IMG/VR virus record: IMGVR_UViG_3300019487_000001
Coordinates: 126,001-190,000 of that record
DNA length: 64,000 nt
Origin: a virus
Reading direction: 5' to 3' (one strand)
Shown here: piece after piece, positions 1 through 9,368 of the stretch
How the letters are laid out: each line of letters begins with the position of its first letter
Numbering within the stretch: position 1 is the stretch's first letter
Position numbers and translations under genes: made by a program
Notes under the pieces: generated by a model
Databases searched by the model: none
Seen by the model: only the letters and a program-made list of their open reading frames with translations
Told to the model about the DNA's origin: nothing

Positions 1-6
1 ACTAAG

Positions 7-1941
7 ATGATGGCAGGTGGAGTTGGCGCAAGTCACGGTGCATATGGTTTTACGGCCTTTAGTTCTACTAACGGAAGACCGTCTCCTGTTAAGATGTTCA
101 ATGGATCTTTATTTATGGGTCTAGGTCATGGTAACGGATGGGGTTGGGTTATGTGCTCCTTTGTAAAGGAGCGTGCTATTTATAGTCAAACTGCACTTCG
201 GTATGATTGGACGGGTAACATAGCAAGTCGCAATGGTGGTGGAGGCTGGACTTTATTCGACAGCGTGACTCGTACTGCTATGGGTCAAGTTGTAGATGTT
301 GACATGCAAAAACTTGTGGGCGATGGCAAAGAGTATTTGGCTATGGCTACCTATACAACCTCTTGGATTCTTCGTAATACATTCGAGTGCCAGTGGGCTG
401 CCATCGAGGGTTTTAATCGATACTACGGAACTATTACGCAAACCGATTGGTTTGTCCAATTAACTCCATCTGGTAAACTCTATGTGTGGGATGCCTCTTT
501 CGTTAGGGTTGAGGTGTATTATCAAGTTCACGAAGATGCGAATAATTCTACTAATATTTTGTTCAGTGCTTTTTATGATAACAGTAACCCAGCTGCGGCG
601 GGGAGAATAGCAGCTAGTACTGATCAGGCTAATGCTATGTTTGTTACAGATCAAACATCTGCAATTGAGCCTAGTTCGAGCACTATATTTGTCGCCCAGG
701 GTGGACACTTGATAACTGTCATTAGTACTTATGAAATCATTGGACAAGAAAATAATGCCAAAGTTTCTTTAATAGGGCCAAATGTTATTTATCCACCGGT
801 ACATTACGGGGATAAGGATGGTGGTGCTGGTGGCCATATAACATTTGGGCGGGGAAGTCCAACTAACGTATTTCCAGAAACTACGCAGTTCACTTGGATA
901 AACCATCCTATGCGCAATGTTGGTAACACCGGTGCGTCAGAATTTGAGTTTTCTCAAAACGTAGGTGCATTTCCAGGTATGTTCTGGGAAATTGATAGCG
1001 GCGCTTCAACAACTGTTCCATTATCGGGCCTTATGGTCAGTAGAAAAATTTATAATAATGCCTCAGGGAATCAGACCCTTCATGATGCAGTTGGTAATAC
1101 AAATGAGGTAAACATAGATGGTATTAATCGTAATACTAATCCTGTAATGTTTTTACGTATTGCCCGTGGAACTGATGGAGGAGAACGGTGGTTTACCATA
1201 GCCTTTTGTGCAGGCTGTGCTTCTGGCGGAGTGCAGAATTTCTTTCAAGGTCGCTTTTCTGGCTACATGTGGGTCGACGGCCCTGGTGGTGGAACAACTC
1301 CATCAATGTCAAGACTATATAGGTTTGACGGTGGTAGCTCTGTGGATACTGCTACGCCCGTTAGGATAGATGCCGAGAGTTCAGTAGCAACCCTTCCGTC
1401 TAGTTTTAGTTCTCCTGATTTTTATCAATACTACATTGCCCTGACGCCTACGACAATTAAAGTCTATAATGTTAGTGGTCAACCGATCGGACCCGGTGCA
1501 TCTAATAACTTCACTAATGATCTTCCATTTTTGACTGCTACGGATGGTACCTATAATGGTGGTTTTATTTCTTTTGGACCTTCATTTAATAGTAATAGCA
1601 GTGGTACTTATTATTTGGTAAACGAGCTCTCGGTTGAACCACCTCAGCCTGCGTATTCTTTGCGCGGCGGTTCCTATAAAGTAATAAGTATTTCCGGGGA
1701 CTCATTTGCGGGTCGCGATGTGGGCAGACTAGTTGTAGCTAGCACTCTTGAATCCTATAATTCTCCAACTATAGCGTCAGAGGCGCACTATCAGGTTGTC
1801 GACATGAGTGTCAAATATAATAACACGGGGGTAGATCCTGTTAATGGTCCTCAACTTTTTCATGTCTCATCTGAGAACAATCAGGTGCCTGATATTACCA
1901 GTGAGTGGATCTATCCGGGTTTGCCAGGCCCGACGGGATAA
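7..1941 (+). CDS. Large beta-rich virion protein, probably tail fibre or adhesin (possibly 5'-truncated by window edge)
   Basis: The 644-residue product is rich in Gly, Ser, Asn, Thr and aromatics, with no membrane segment or catalytic motif that I recognise. That composition is typical of beta-structured phage fibres and surface proteins. The reading frame is open for the two codons before the first ATG, so the true start may lie outside the window; no ribosome-binding site can be seen in the six bases available. It is the first gene of a tight tail operon and is followed 8 bp later by a GHxF-motif protein. It carries no clear copy of that motif. The role is inferred from context and composition only. 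Confidence 0.6.
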   Translation: MMAGGVGASHGAYGFTAFSSTNGRPSPVKMFNGSLFMGLGHGNGWGWVMCSFVKERAIYSQTALRYDWTGNIASRNGGGGWTLFDSVTRTAMGQVVDVDMQKLVGDGKEYLAMATYTTSWILRNTFECQWAAIEGFNRYYGTITQTDWFVQLTPSGKLYVWDASFVRVEVYYQVHEDANNSTNILFSAFYDNSNPAAAGRIAASTDQANAMFVTDQTSAIEPSSSTIFVAQGGHLITVISTYEIIGQENNAKVSLIGPNVIYPPVHYGDKDGGAGGHITFGRGSPTNVFPETTQFTWINHPMRNVGNTGASEFEFSQNVGAFPGMFWEIDSGASTTVPLSGLMVSRKIYNNASGNQTLHDAVGNTNEVNIDGINRNTNPVMFLRIARGTDGGERWFTIAFCAGCASGGVQNFFQGRFSGYMWVDGPGGGTTPSMSRLYRFDGGSSVDTATPVRIDAESSVATLPSSFSSPDFYQYYIALTPTTIKVYNVSGQPIGPGASNNFTNDLPFLTATDGTYNGGFISFGPSFNSNSSGTYYLVNELSVEPPQPAYSLRGGSYKVISISGDSFAGRDVGRLVVASTLESYNSPTIASEAHYQVVDMSVKYNNTGVDPVNGPQLFHVSSENNQVPDITSEWIYPGLPGPTG

Positions 1942-1949
1942 AAGAATGA

Positions 1950-2960
1950 ATGAGCCAGTTCGACGAATACTCAGTCAGTACGGAGGATGGGGTTCTTGGA
2001 CATCGATTTCATGCGGAAATCGGTGGCGGTAATCTACAGCAACAATTTGATGTAGATCACATCGATGTTCCTCCGGCAACAGGAACTGGTAATGAGCTAG
2101 GTTCAAAATTTGACGTAGGTACTGGTGCAAGGTTTAGACATCGGTTTAGTGTAGAAGTCGGAAACGGTAGTTTTGGCCATCGCTTCTTCATGATCACGCC
2201 AAGATCTACTATTCATTTTATAGCTGCCTCGCTAACTGGAACCTCTGAACTCGTTGCACGAACTAAGGGATTACTGAAGCTTAACGAGCAGAGTTCTAAC
2301 GAAGATGTAGCTAGCCATAAGTTTCACGTTACTATTATTTCACATATTGCTCACACCAAGCATTACGTTGGTGCTTCTAATACTGAAACTGGTGGGGAAA
2401 AAGTTGCACGCACGAAGGGTTTAGATATATTTGTTTTAACAAATCAGAACGAGGATTGTGCGACACACAAGTTCCATGTTATTATACCGGAGTTTTTGCC
2501 TGCTGATTATCATTTTATAGGTGCTTCTAATACAGAGTCGGGTGGAGAAAAGGTTACTAGAATTAAGGGTGTAAATAAGTTTACTACGATCTCACCTAAC
2601 GAATCCGTAGCTGCACACAAGTTCCATGTTGTTTCTCAAACACATCGCGGCCTGCTTTACCATTTTGTTGGGGCGAGTAGGACTGGTGGTACTGGCACAA
2701 CTCGTATCTACGGTCTTAATAAGTTTGAAACATCACCGGATGTTTTCGGACATGAGTTTAATATTGCTGGCATAGAAGTTGATGGCACTAAGCCTCAAGA
2801 TCTAGGACAGACTTTATTTCACAAGTTTATTGTACGCGGTAATTATCAAGGTTCTGAATTCGGAGTATATGCTTGGGCTATGCCACCAGAATTTGGGGTA
2901 TTTACACAAGAATCCGATTGGCCCACGGGTCAATTCGATGAAACAGAGGAAGACTGTTAA
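1950..2960 (+). CDS. Tail-associated protein with ten GHKF-type motifs and four 50-residue repeats
   Basis: This 336-residue protein has variants of LGH[KR]F-x-V at about residues 16, 29, 50, 62, 75, 121, 171, 221, 266 and 289. Residues 88-265 form four repeats of about 50 residues: a strand such as YHFIGASNTESGGEKV, then T-R-x-K-G, then N-E-x-x, then a HKFHV copy. The HKF copies at 121, 171 and 221 are exactly 50 residues apart. Its first 35 residues closely match the N-terminus of the protein at 3670-4254 (MSQFD, then FHAEIGGGNL). The tripeptide run VDHID is shared with the 979-residue - strand repeat protein. The stop overlaps the next start (TAATG). I do not recognise a known family; a virion or tail role is inferred. 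Confidence 0.75.
   Translation: MSQFDEYSVSTEDGVLGHRFHAEIGGGNLQQQFDVDHIDVPPATGTGNELGSKFDVGTGARFRHRFSVEVGNGSFGHRFFMITPRSTIHFIAASLTGTSELVARTKGLLKLNEQSSNEDVASHKFHVTIISHIAHTKHYVGASNTETGGEKVARTKGLDIFVLTNQNEDCATHKFHVIIPEFLPADYHFIGASNTESGGEKVTRIKGVNKFTTISPNESVAAHKFHVVSQTHRGLLYHFVGASRTGGTGTTRIYGLNKFETSPDVFGHEFNIAGIEVDGTKPQDLGQTLFHKFIVRGNYQGSEFGVYAWAMPPEFGVFTQESDWPTGQFDETEEDC
2211..2744 (+). repeat. Four 50-residue protein repeats inside the first GHKF-motif tail protein
   Basis: Four successive units of about 150 bp encode a [YI]HF[IV]GAS strand, a T[RK]xxG turn, an N-E segment and an H-K-F-H-V strand. The last unit is shorter and ends in GHEFNIAG. The DNA of the units has diverged at synonymous positions, so this is an old protein repeat under selection, not a recent DNA duplication. 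Confidence 0.8.
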
Positions 2961-3667
2961 TGGCAATTGCTAAACAAGGACATAGGTTTGGCGTCAAACA
3001 GGACTCCCTGGGGCATAAATTTTGCTTACCCGGGGAGCTGCTCGGCTATGTCGACAATGATCTCTTCGACGCAGCGGCTGGCTGGAATGACTCCGCAAGC
3101 AATGGCACTGTAACTACCGATACTCCTACTTACACAAAGACTATTACGCGTGTCTCGGATAACGGAACTTTCAATGGGTTTACGCGGTCTACTGGCACGA
3201 GATTAAAGCGTGGCACACGTATTGCAATTGATTTTAGGTTTCAACAAAATCATAATGCGATTGCTTCTGGCGTAGCTGCGCAGTTTAGACTAGGGTTGGC
3301 GCCAAATAGTACTGGGTCTTATTCTAACACTTCAGGTTTGGCTGCTGGTATTCCCCAGATGAACAATGGTTTTATCGGCAGTGCTCCTAATGATGATGGC
3401 CCGCTGAATGATCGCTCAAACACCGGGTTGAGCTATGTTATTAAAGGTGCGGTGAGTTCGCCTGGTACTATTCAACGAAGTATTCAACCAAATACTGATT
3501 ACTATTTAATCTTTGAGCTCAATGAAGATGATACCGTTTCGCTTTACATAGAGGGCGGAGACTACACTGAGCCAGCTTTGATAGCTACCTCTCATTTAGA
3601 TTTATTTGGTGCCGCTAATGGCTCAGACTTAAGGCTAGCATATAATGTAGCGCATTCGGGGGTTTAA
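2960..3667 (+). CDS. Tail-associated protein: two N-terminal GHKF motifs plus lectin-like beta domain
   Basis: The 235-residue product starts on the stop codon of the previous gene (TAATG coupling). Two motif copies sit at the very start (QGHRFGV at residues 6-12, SLGHKF at 16-21). They are followed by one long beta-rich domain with alternating Ser/Thr/Gly strands resembling a concanavalin-type jelly roll (about residues 33-235). There is no signal peptide and no catalytic motif. The arrangement suggests a binding domain attached to the particle by the N-terminal motif pair. The lectin-like reading is an inference from strand pattern only. Confidence 0.65.
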   Translation: MAIAKQGHRFGVKQDSLGHKFCLPGELLGYVDNDLFDAAAGWNDSASNGTVTTDTPTYTKTITRVSDNGTFNGFTRSTGTRLKRGTRIAIDFRFQQNHNAIASGVAAQFRLGLAPNSTGSYSNTSGLAAGIPQMNNGFIGSAPNDDGPLNDRSNTGLSYVIKGAVSSPGTIQRSIQPNTDYYLIFELNEDDTVSLYIEGGDYTEPALIATSHLDLFGAANGSDLRLAYNVAHSGV

Positions 3668-3669
3668 CT

Positions 3670-4254
3670 ATGAGTCAATTTGATGACTATATAGTATACA
3701 GCCCAGATGACGGCGTACTGTTTAACAAGTTCCACGCGGAAATTGGCGGCGGTAACCTTAGCCAGAAGTTCAAGGTTATGCTTCGTCTTATTACCGAAGT
3801 GGTCCTTAGTGATATTGATCACTGTTTAACTTTGACGTGCTGTGGCCTACAAGTTGGAGAAGCCTACTATACATCCCCAGTGCACGATCTTGGTGGTGGG
3901 CAGGGCATGATCGTGGTACAATGGGTGTCCGACGAAACTGCCGGTAGCAAGGTTGACAACGATACTGCGGGTGTTGTGTCGGCAAAGGTTATTGAGGTTC
4001 GGGGAAGTGGCACTCCTCCGACTTTAGATCATCTGGGTAACCCCTGGGTGAATGATAAGTTACCAGATCCAGCCGATACAGTATGGGGCACATCCGGTAC
4101 ACTAGAGTACATTTTCGTTCAGAATGGTGGCACATCTGGTTTTGACAAGGTTACTGGTTCACCTGTGCCTTTGCCACAGGGGCGTTATGTTCAATATAGG
4201 GTGAGGCTTGTTGGTCCAAGCTCTTACTTAAAGCACAAGTTCACGGTGATATAG
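3670..4254 (+). CDS. Tail-associated protein with GHKF motifs at both ends
   Basis: A 194-residue protein. Residues 1-37 are a diverged copy of the N-terminus encoded at 1950 (MSQFD, D-G-V-L, FHAEIGGGNL, then a KF strand), so two motif variants are at the start. The last nine residues are YLKHKFTVI, placing another copy exactly at the C-terminus. The middle is a small beta-rich domain containing the stretch GQGMIVVQWVSDE. I do not recognise a family. The gene lies 2 bp after its neighbour in the same operon, and the terminal motifs suggest a linker or adaptor in the tail. Confidence 0.65.
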   Translation: MSQFDDYIVYSPDDGVLFNKFHAEIGGGNLSQKFKVMLRLITEVVLSDIDHCLTLTCCGLQVGEAYYTSPVHDLGGGQGMIVVQWVSDETAGSKVDNDTAGVVSAKVIEVRGSGTPPTLDHLGNPWVNDKLPDPADTVWGTSGTLEYIFVQNGGTSGFDKVTGSPVPLPQGRYVQYRVRLVGPSSYLKHKFTVI

Positions 4255-4263
4255 GAGATACAA

Positions 4264-5223
4264 ATGGCAGACGGACAAGAAAATTTTAGCCACCAATTCA
4301 AAGTCAAGCTTGTAAAAGTTGTTGGCGTTCCAGAAGTCCACAATGTTCTAGGCCCTCTAGATCAGCATCAGGGTTTGTTGGTAACACTTAATCGCCTCAA
4401 GGGCGAATCTAATGCTTCTTATAAGCAGCGTATATTGGACGTTTATGTCAATCAGGGTGCGGCTACATACGGAGGTTTAATCAATGGTATTACTAGAGAA
4501 TTAGGTTTGACCCAGCTCGAAGCTCTTAAAATTGATGCCGTGCGTAACTTGGACGGTTCTTTTGTCAGCGAAGCGCCTCGTATAACCATTGACAGCACCG
4601 AGGTGGTTCTGTATAATAAGTGGCGAAGTAGTGAGGATTATTCGATAGATAGAGTGATTCCTATCTATAATACCACCGATACCGGTTTCACCCTAGACAA
4701 TCTCGTAGCTGCTATTAACGAGAGTCCGTACTTCTTGGCAGAGATTCTGCCCGGAGTAGACGGTACGCGGCGCTCAGTGCAGTTGCTATTACAAGATAGC
4801 ACGCAGACTGTGAGTTCCGAAGTTGTACCTCCTGCTTCTTCTTTCAAGGTTAAATTTCCAGACCTCTTGCAGGGATCCGTTTTCTTTTCAGAAATAGATA
4901 CGTTTATCACAGAGGTCGCTCTTGATAATCAGGTTTTGGCTAGCCCCGGTAATTATTTTGTGGATTATAAAACTGGCCGGGTCCATGTTCGTGGTTTGCC
5001 TGCTGGCGGCGGTACCGTGCGTTATGCCCATATGCAGTTTCCTTTTCGTGCCAAGGCCTCAGATGTTATCCTACAAAAGCTTTTTGATGAGAAGCTGAAG
5101 AAGGAATTGTTTGAGCAGGTGCAGTTGAACACGGGAGAATTTGTAAACGGCTTACCCAAGTCGGATACAGTTGATCTCATCAATGAGCTTATTTCTGTTA
5201 AAGGGGTGTACTGGGGTAAGTAA
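4264..5223 (+). CDS. Putative baseplate/tail protein with N-terminal GHKF motif
   Basis: This 319-residue protein follows a good ribosome-binding site (AGGAGA). One motif copy lies at the N-terminus (NFSHQFKVKLV). An alpha-helical segment follows (GESNASYKQRILDVYV, about residues 54-70), resembling the region that starts many baseplate-wedge-like proteins. The C-terminal part has the strand-turn-strand pattern GNYFVDYKTGRVHVRG and then a GTVRY strand. The same pattern recurs in the large proteins at 7431 and 16720. No enzyme motif is seen. A baseplate role is inferred from this shared module and the operon. Confidence 0.6.
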   Translation: MADGQENFSHQFKVKLVKVVGVPEVHNVLGPLDQHQGLLVTLNRLKGESNASYKQRILDVYVNQGAATYGGLINGITRELGLTQLEALKIDAVRNLDGSFVSEAPRITIDSTEVVLYNKWRSSEDYSIDRVIPIYNTTDTGFTLDNLVAAINESPYFLAEILPGVDGTRRSVQLLLQDSTQTVSSEVVPPASSFKVKFPDLLQGSVFFSEIDTFITEVALDNQVLASPGNYFVDYKTGRVHVRGLPAGGGTVRYAHMQFPFRAKASDVILQKLFDEKLKKELFEQVQLNTGEFVNGLPKSDTVDLINELISVKGVYWGK

Positions 5224-5225
5224 TC

Positions 5226-7418
5226 ATGGCTGAAATTGTCAAGATAAATGTAGATACTCGCCAAGAAGTCTACGAAAAAGATCTAAAGCCACCCATCGCT
5301 GGGTTTAATACTCCAGAGGAGTTCTTGGATCAACCCCTGCCTGGCTGGCGTTTTGACGAGCGCCGTTGGCCTGCGTTTGAAGAAGAGCAGCTTATTGAGG
5401 CTTTGCCAAACATATGGGATCCTCAAACGCTTGGTTTACAAGAAGAAGAGTTCCAGTCTGGCATAGGTGACAACCGGGATCTCGAGGTTCTTCGAATTGC
5501 AAATCTTCAATCTCAAGGACAAAACCTCTGGGTTCCAGAAGTTAATCATGGTTTTTATTATATCCATGAAGAGCCACGCTATTTGTATAGTGATCAATCA
5601 ACTGTGGAGTTTGTCACTGATGCAAACATTGTCGACGGTCACATGGAGGTACAGCTTAGATTTAATCCCAAGCCTGGGATACCGATATCTATTTTCCAGT
5701 TAAACAAGGATAGCGTTTCAAATATTATTCCTGAGAGCGGTCTCAGGAAGAGAGTTAATTTTACCGGCAAGATTGTGAACGGTGTCGAGCTTTCAACGCG
5801 GAACTCCAACAACACAATTAATTTTGCCAACGTAGATACTACGAAAGATGAATTCGTTATTGATTACGGAACGGTTCCTCCCACCTTGATCTTGAACAAG
5901 GTTTATACAGATTCTGTTGGAGAGGTGCCTGTTTTTTATTCGGATTTAATCAGCACAGAGAAGCTTGGCACCAGTAATGGTCATCCGAATCAAAGCTTCC
6001 AGGCTTCGAAAGTACCATTTGTAGTCGGATCTGCTAGGGTGTTTGTCGGGGATTCGTCTAACAGCACGTTTGTCGAATGGACCGAAGTTGAGAACTTTAA
6101 CACATCGGGGCCGCTAGACAATCATTTCATCGTCGATCCAGACATTGGTCGTATTGCATTTGGGGACGGTACAAACGGCAAGCTTCTGTCGTTACTACTG
6201 GATGTATATGTTATTTATGATCAGGGTATTTGGATAGAGTACGAACCAGAGAATACGATTGACTCAGTACTTCCTGCTGAAGCGGACCTTAATCCTGTGC
6301 ATCGAAGCTTGGAGCGAGGATTTATTTATCTTTCTGAGCGCCGCATTGACGTAGCTAATATTACCCTGGAGACTGACAAGCCTATTATTCTTGGGACCAT
6401 TGATATATACGGTCCGGTCTTTGTTGGTAATGACTTCGCACGACTTGAAGCGACTGTCCGTACAAGCACGGGCGAGCCTGTTGAAAATGTCGAGGTTATT
6501 TTTGATATGAATAACCTGCCATTTACAGGTACCATCTCTGGTTCATCGGAACAAATTAGTCGATTCACAAATAGTCAGGGAGTCGCTAGGGCGTTTTTTA
6601 ATCCTCCGAGAGCGACATCTGATCTTGGTTTCTTTACTACCCAAATAGAATCACAAGTATTACCAAACGATACACTGGTGTTAGCTGGGGCTGGTTCCTC
6701 GATTGACGCTAACACGTCAGATATCTATGTGTTTACCGTTCGTAATGACGATCCTTGGCTAGGCAAGGTGCACGCTAACAGTGATACCGAAAACGATCCG
6801 CTCGAAACTACTCGTCGCATTGTAAACCAGTTACCGTTTGAAACTGAGTTTAGACTAGAGACAGGCAAGAAGGTCGTTCTTTATCATTATGATCCTCTTG
6901 CTACCAATCCGAATACCGGAGATCCTGGTGCTTTTATACCGACTCAACCGGTCGAGATTGTTGGTAACAAGTTGCGGTTCAATCTTTCGCTACCTGATAT
7001 CTCCAATCCCATTGCCGGGTACTGGGTAGTAGCTCCAAGAAAAGTAAGTATTTTTGCGCAAGTGACAAATAAGGATTTGAATCAAACCTTTGTTTCTAAT
7101 TTGATCACATTCCAAGTTTCAGTTCCGCCGTTCCAACTGGGTGTTTTTGTTGCCAATCCTCCAGGAGTTAATATCAATAATGACGAGGATGGAACATTCC
7201 CGTTCGACAATCTTGTTAAGTATGGTTGGAGATTAAGATCTGATGGTTTAAACGATACGCGTAATCTGCCCAACCCAGGCTCGGCCTTAAACGGAATCAC
7301 ATTCCTGAATATCAATCCTGTGGCAGACGGACCTTTCGGGGGCCTCTATCACTTCTTTAACGTTCAAAATAATACTCAAAATACTGGCCAGTGTGGTCAT
7401 GTATTCAAGGTAATCTAG
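5226..7418 (+). CDS. Large baseplate-like protein with Ig (Big-1-like) domain and C-terminal GHKF tag
   Basis: The 730-residue product begins with a segment containing INVDTRQ, which is also near the N-terminus of the protein at 9369. Around residue 300 is GRIAFGDGTNGKLL. FGDGxxG is a recurring signature of phage baseplate J-like and related baseplate assembly proteins, and it also occurs in the 1040-residue protein at 16720. Residues of about 395-490 have the Big-1/invasin-type Ig pattern (TSTGEPVENVEVIF, then NSQGVARAFF). The protein ends in QCGHVFKVI, a terminal copy of the GHKF motif. Baseplate or tail-tip assembly is the likely role. Confidence 0.7.
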   Translation: MAEIVKINVDTRQEVYEKDLKPPIAGFNTPEEFLDQPLPGWRFDERRWPAFEEEQLIEALPNIWDPQTLGLQEEEFQSGIGDNRDLEVLRIANLQSQGQNLWVPEVNHGFYYIHEEPRYLYSDQSTVEFVTDANIVDGHMEVQLRFNPKPGIPISIFQLNKDSVSNIIPESGLRKRVNFTGKIVNGVELSTRNSNNTINFANVDTTKDEFVIDYGTVPPTLILNKVYTDSVGEVPVFYSDLISTEKLGTSNGHPNQSFQASKVPFVVGSARVFVGDSSNSTFVEWTEVENFNTSGPLDNHFIVDPDIGRIAFGDGTNGKLLSLLLDVYVIYDQGIWIEYEPENTIDSVLPAEADLNPVHRSLERGFIYLSERRIDVANITLETDKPIILGTIDIYGPVFVGNDFARLEATVRTSTGEPVENVEVIFDMNNLPFTGTISGSSEQISRFTNSQGVARAFFNPPRATSDLGFFTTQIESQVLPNDTLVLAGAGSSIDANTSDIYVFTVRNDDPWLGKVHANSDTENDPLETTRRIVNQLPFETEFRLETGKKVVLYHYDPLATNPNTGDPGAFIPTQPVEIVGNKLRFNLSLPDISNPIAGYWVVAPRKVSIFAQVTNKDLNQTFVSNLITFQVSVPPFQLGVFVANPPGVNINNDEDGTFPFDNLVKYGWRLRSDGLNDTRNLPNPGSALNGITFLNINPVADGPFGGLYHFFNVQNNTQNTGQCGHVFKVI

Positions 7419-7430
7419 GGGTGCTAAACT

Positions 7431-9353
7431 ATGACTGATAAATTTAAGGATACATTTCCTATAGAGGTTCAGTTCACCGAGGGTGAACAGCCTGCTGCAC
7501 AAAAACTGACGGGTTGGGCAAACCAAACCAATCGTGGACTTCTCTTGCTCGAGAAGGCCGTAGGTGATTTGTGGAATCAATCCCAGTCACCTGGTACACC
7601 ACTTTATGGTATACCCAATCAGATTGTCAATTTGGCTAGAGCCATAGGTCAAATGCAAGCGCTTAACCCCCGGGTGCTTGGTGATCTTTCCGTGGCTGGC
7701 TTTACTGAAGCTGTGCCTGCTGATTCCCAACAGTTTACCTTGTTGCATACTCCTAGCAGTGGTTTGCTCTTTTCTCCGTCGGGTGGTGCTTTTACTACTC
7801 TGAAACTAACTAAGGCTCAGCTCTTAGTCGATGGGGATTATTTTGTAGACGCAGCCCAGAGAACGGTCTGGACAAGATCCAAGACTGGTTCTGGTATCAG
7901 CGTTACCTATACGTACGAAGATGCTAACTCGTCTTATACCAATGCCACTTTCAACGTCATACCGCACTTTAACCAGGTTATTAAATGTAATATAACTCTC
8001 AACGCTGGCGGTGCAGGCGTTCATGAGGTCGCCCTGCCTCTTATTACACACGATCAGGACGGCATTCTAACAACTGGCATTGATCCTAATTATAACCAAC
8101 AGGCGACACTGCCTTTTGTTTTGTCCACATTGGCGCCTAATGACATCATAGCAAGTGGATTCTTGTCTTTGTGGGATCATCAGTCTAATCGGATCTTGGA
8201 GGGTGCAACTTATTTCTATCAAGATCAGCAACGCGTATATGTAACCGGCGTTGAACTAGACGCTGGCAATGCACGCTATTCTATTATAACTGTGGGTAAT
8301 AGTCTTACCGGAGCTGTTGACTATTTGCTCGATAAGATGCTCAATCATGCCCACCGCAATGACGGTTCAAGTGCCATACAGCACGGCAATCTCCGAGGTC
8401 TTATTACCGGAGGCCTGACAGACAAAGGTGGAACCAATTCCCTATCTTTTTCCAATTCTAAAATTGCTAACAATGACCATGCTCAATATCTGCATAGGGC
8501 TGGTTATAAATACAACAAGACCCCAGACACTACAGACGAAGGCACTTATAACAATGCCATGGTCGGCGATATTCTCATGGGGTCTACTCAGAAAGCTGGC
8601 GGCACGGTTGAATATGTGAATCTGTCAGCTAACAGTTTCGAACTTATCTTCGGTAATGACACTGGAGATGCTCCCAGGTTCGGTTATGTCCAAGCAGATG
8701 ACAAGTTACAAATGAAGGGCACCAAGCCCATGCGCATTAACTCTGGTTCGTTATTTCTTGGACAGGATTCTCCAGCTGGATTACGTCGCATTGTTGCCGA
8801 GATCGGATCTTCGGTTGAACCCGAAATCTTCTATGATCCTGGTTATCAAAGCTGGCGTATTGGCCGCGAGGGTGGTACTGATATTCAGAATCTGATCGGT
8901 GTTCCGATCGGTGCGGTAATTGACTGGTGGAGACATACAGGTCTAGTTCCTGTTCCATTTGGTTTCGTTGTAGCAGATGGCGCTCCAGTCTCTGATCCTC
9001 TCTCCCCCATGTTCGGTATAGTAACCCCGGATTGTCGCAATAAGTTTGTACGGGGCCATGCTACGATGCCGACCACTGGTTTTACTTCTGGCGGAGCTGA
9101 CACGTTTGGTCTACCTGCTCACAATCACACTCTTTCATTGGCTGCCAATATAAAGATTAACGATCTTATTCCGTTTTTTAACGTTGATATTGAGGATCCA
9201 GACTTAGCTTTTGACGCTTTCCCACCCAGCGGTGGTGCGACTCGTACATATAACCTAAACGTTACGACCAATAGTATTTCTAACAATGGTGGAGCTACCG
9301 TTAACACGGTGCCTGCCTATGTTGGCTTGAACAAGATTATACGTATTAAGTAA
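7431..9353 (+). CDS. Tail fibre protein with C-terminal collar domain
   Basis: This 640-residue fibre protein follows a GGGGTG ribosome-binding site. The C-terminal 150 residues form a phage tail collar domain: IGAVIDWW, then a VPFGFVVADGAPV loop, FVRGH, GLPAHNHTL, and the closing VGLNKIIRIK. Collar domains sit at the receptor-proximal end of short and long tail fibres. The middle contains AHRNDGSSAIQHGNL, a fibre repeat-like stretch, and the upstream part has the GDYFVDAAQRTVWTR strand module shared with neighbours. It carries no GHKF motif, unlike the genes either side. Recognition of the collar domain is firm; receptor binding is inferred. Confidence 0.85.
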   Translation: MTDKFKDTFPIEVQFTEGEQPAAQKLTGWANQTNRGLLLLEKAVGDLWNQSQSPGTPLYGIPNQIVNLARAIGQMQALNPRVLGDLSVAGFTEAVPADSQQFTLLHTPSSGLLFSPSGGAFTTLKLTKAQLLVDGDYFVDAAQRTVWTRSKTGSGISVTYTYEDANSSYTNATFNVIPHFNQVIKCNITLNAGGAGVHEVALPLITHDQDGILTTGIDPNYNQQATLPFVLSTLAPNDIIASGFLSLWDHQSNRILEGATYFYQDQQRVYVTGVELDAGNARYSIITVGNSLTGAVDYLLDKMLNHAHRNDGSSAIQHGNLRGLITGGLTDKGGTNSLSFSNSKIANNDHAQYLHRAGYKYNKTPDTTDEGTYNNAMVGDILMGSTQKAGGTVEYVNLSANSFELIFGNDTGDAPRFGYVQADDKLQMKGTKPMRINSGSLFLGQDSPAGLRRIVAEIGSSVEPEIFYDPGYQSWRIGREGGTDIQNLIGVPIGAVIDWWRHTGLVPVPFGFVVADGAPVSDPLSPMFGIVTPDCRNKFVRGHATMPTTGFTSGGADTFGLPAHNHTLSLAANIKINDLIPFFNVDIEDPDLAFDAFPPSGGATRTYNLNVTTNSISNNGGATVNTVPAYVGLNKIIRIK

Positions 9354-9368
9354 TACCGGGGAGAAGAA

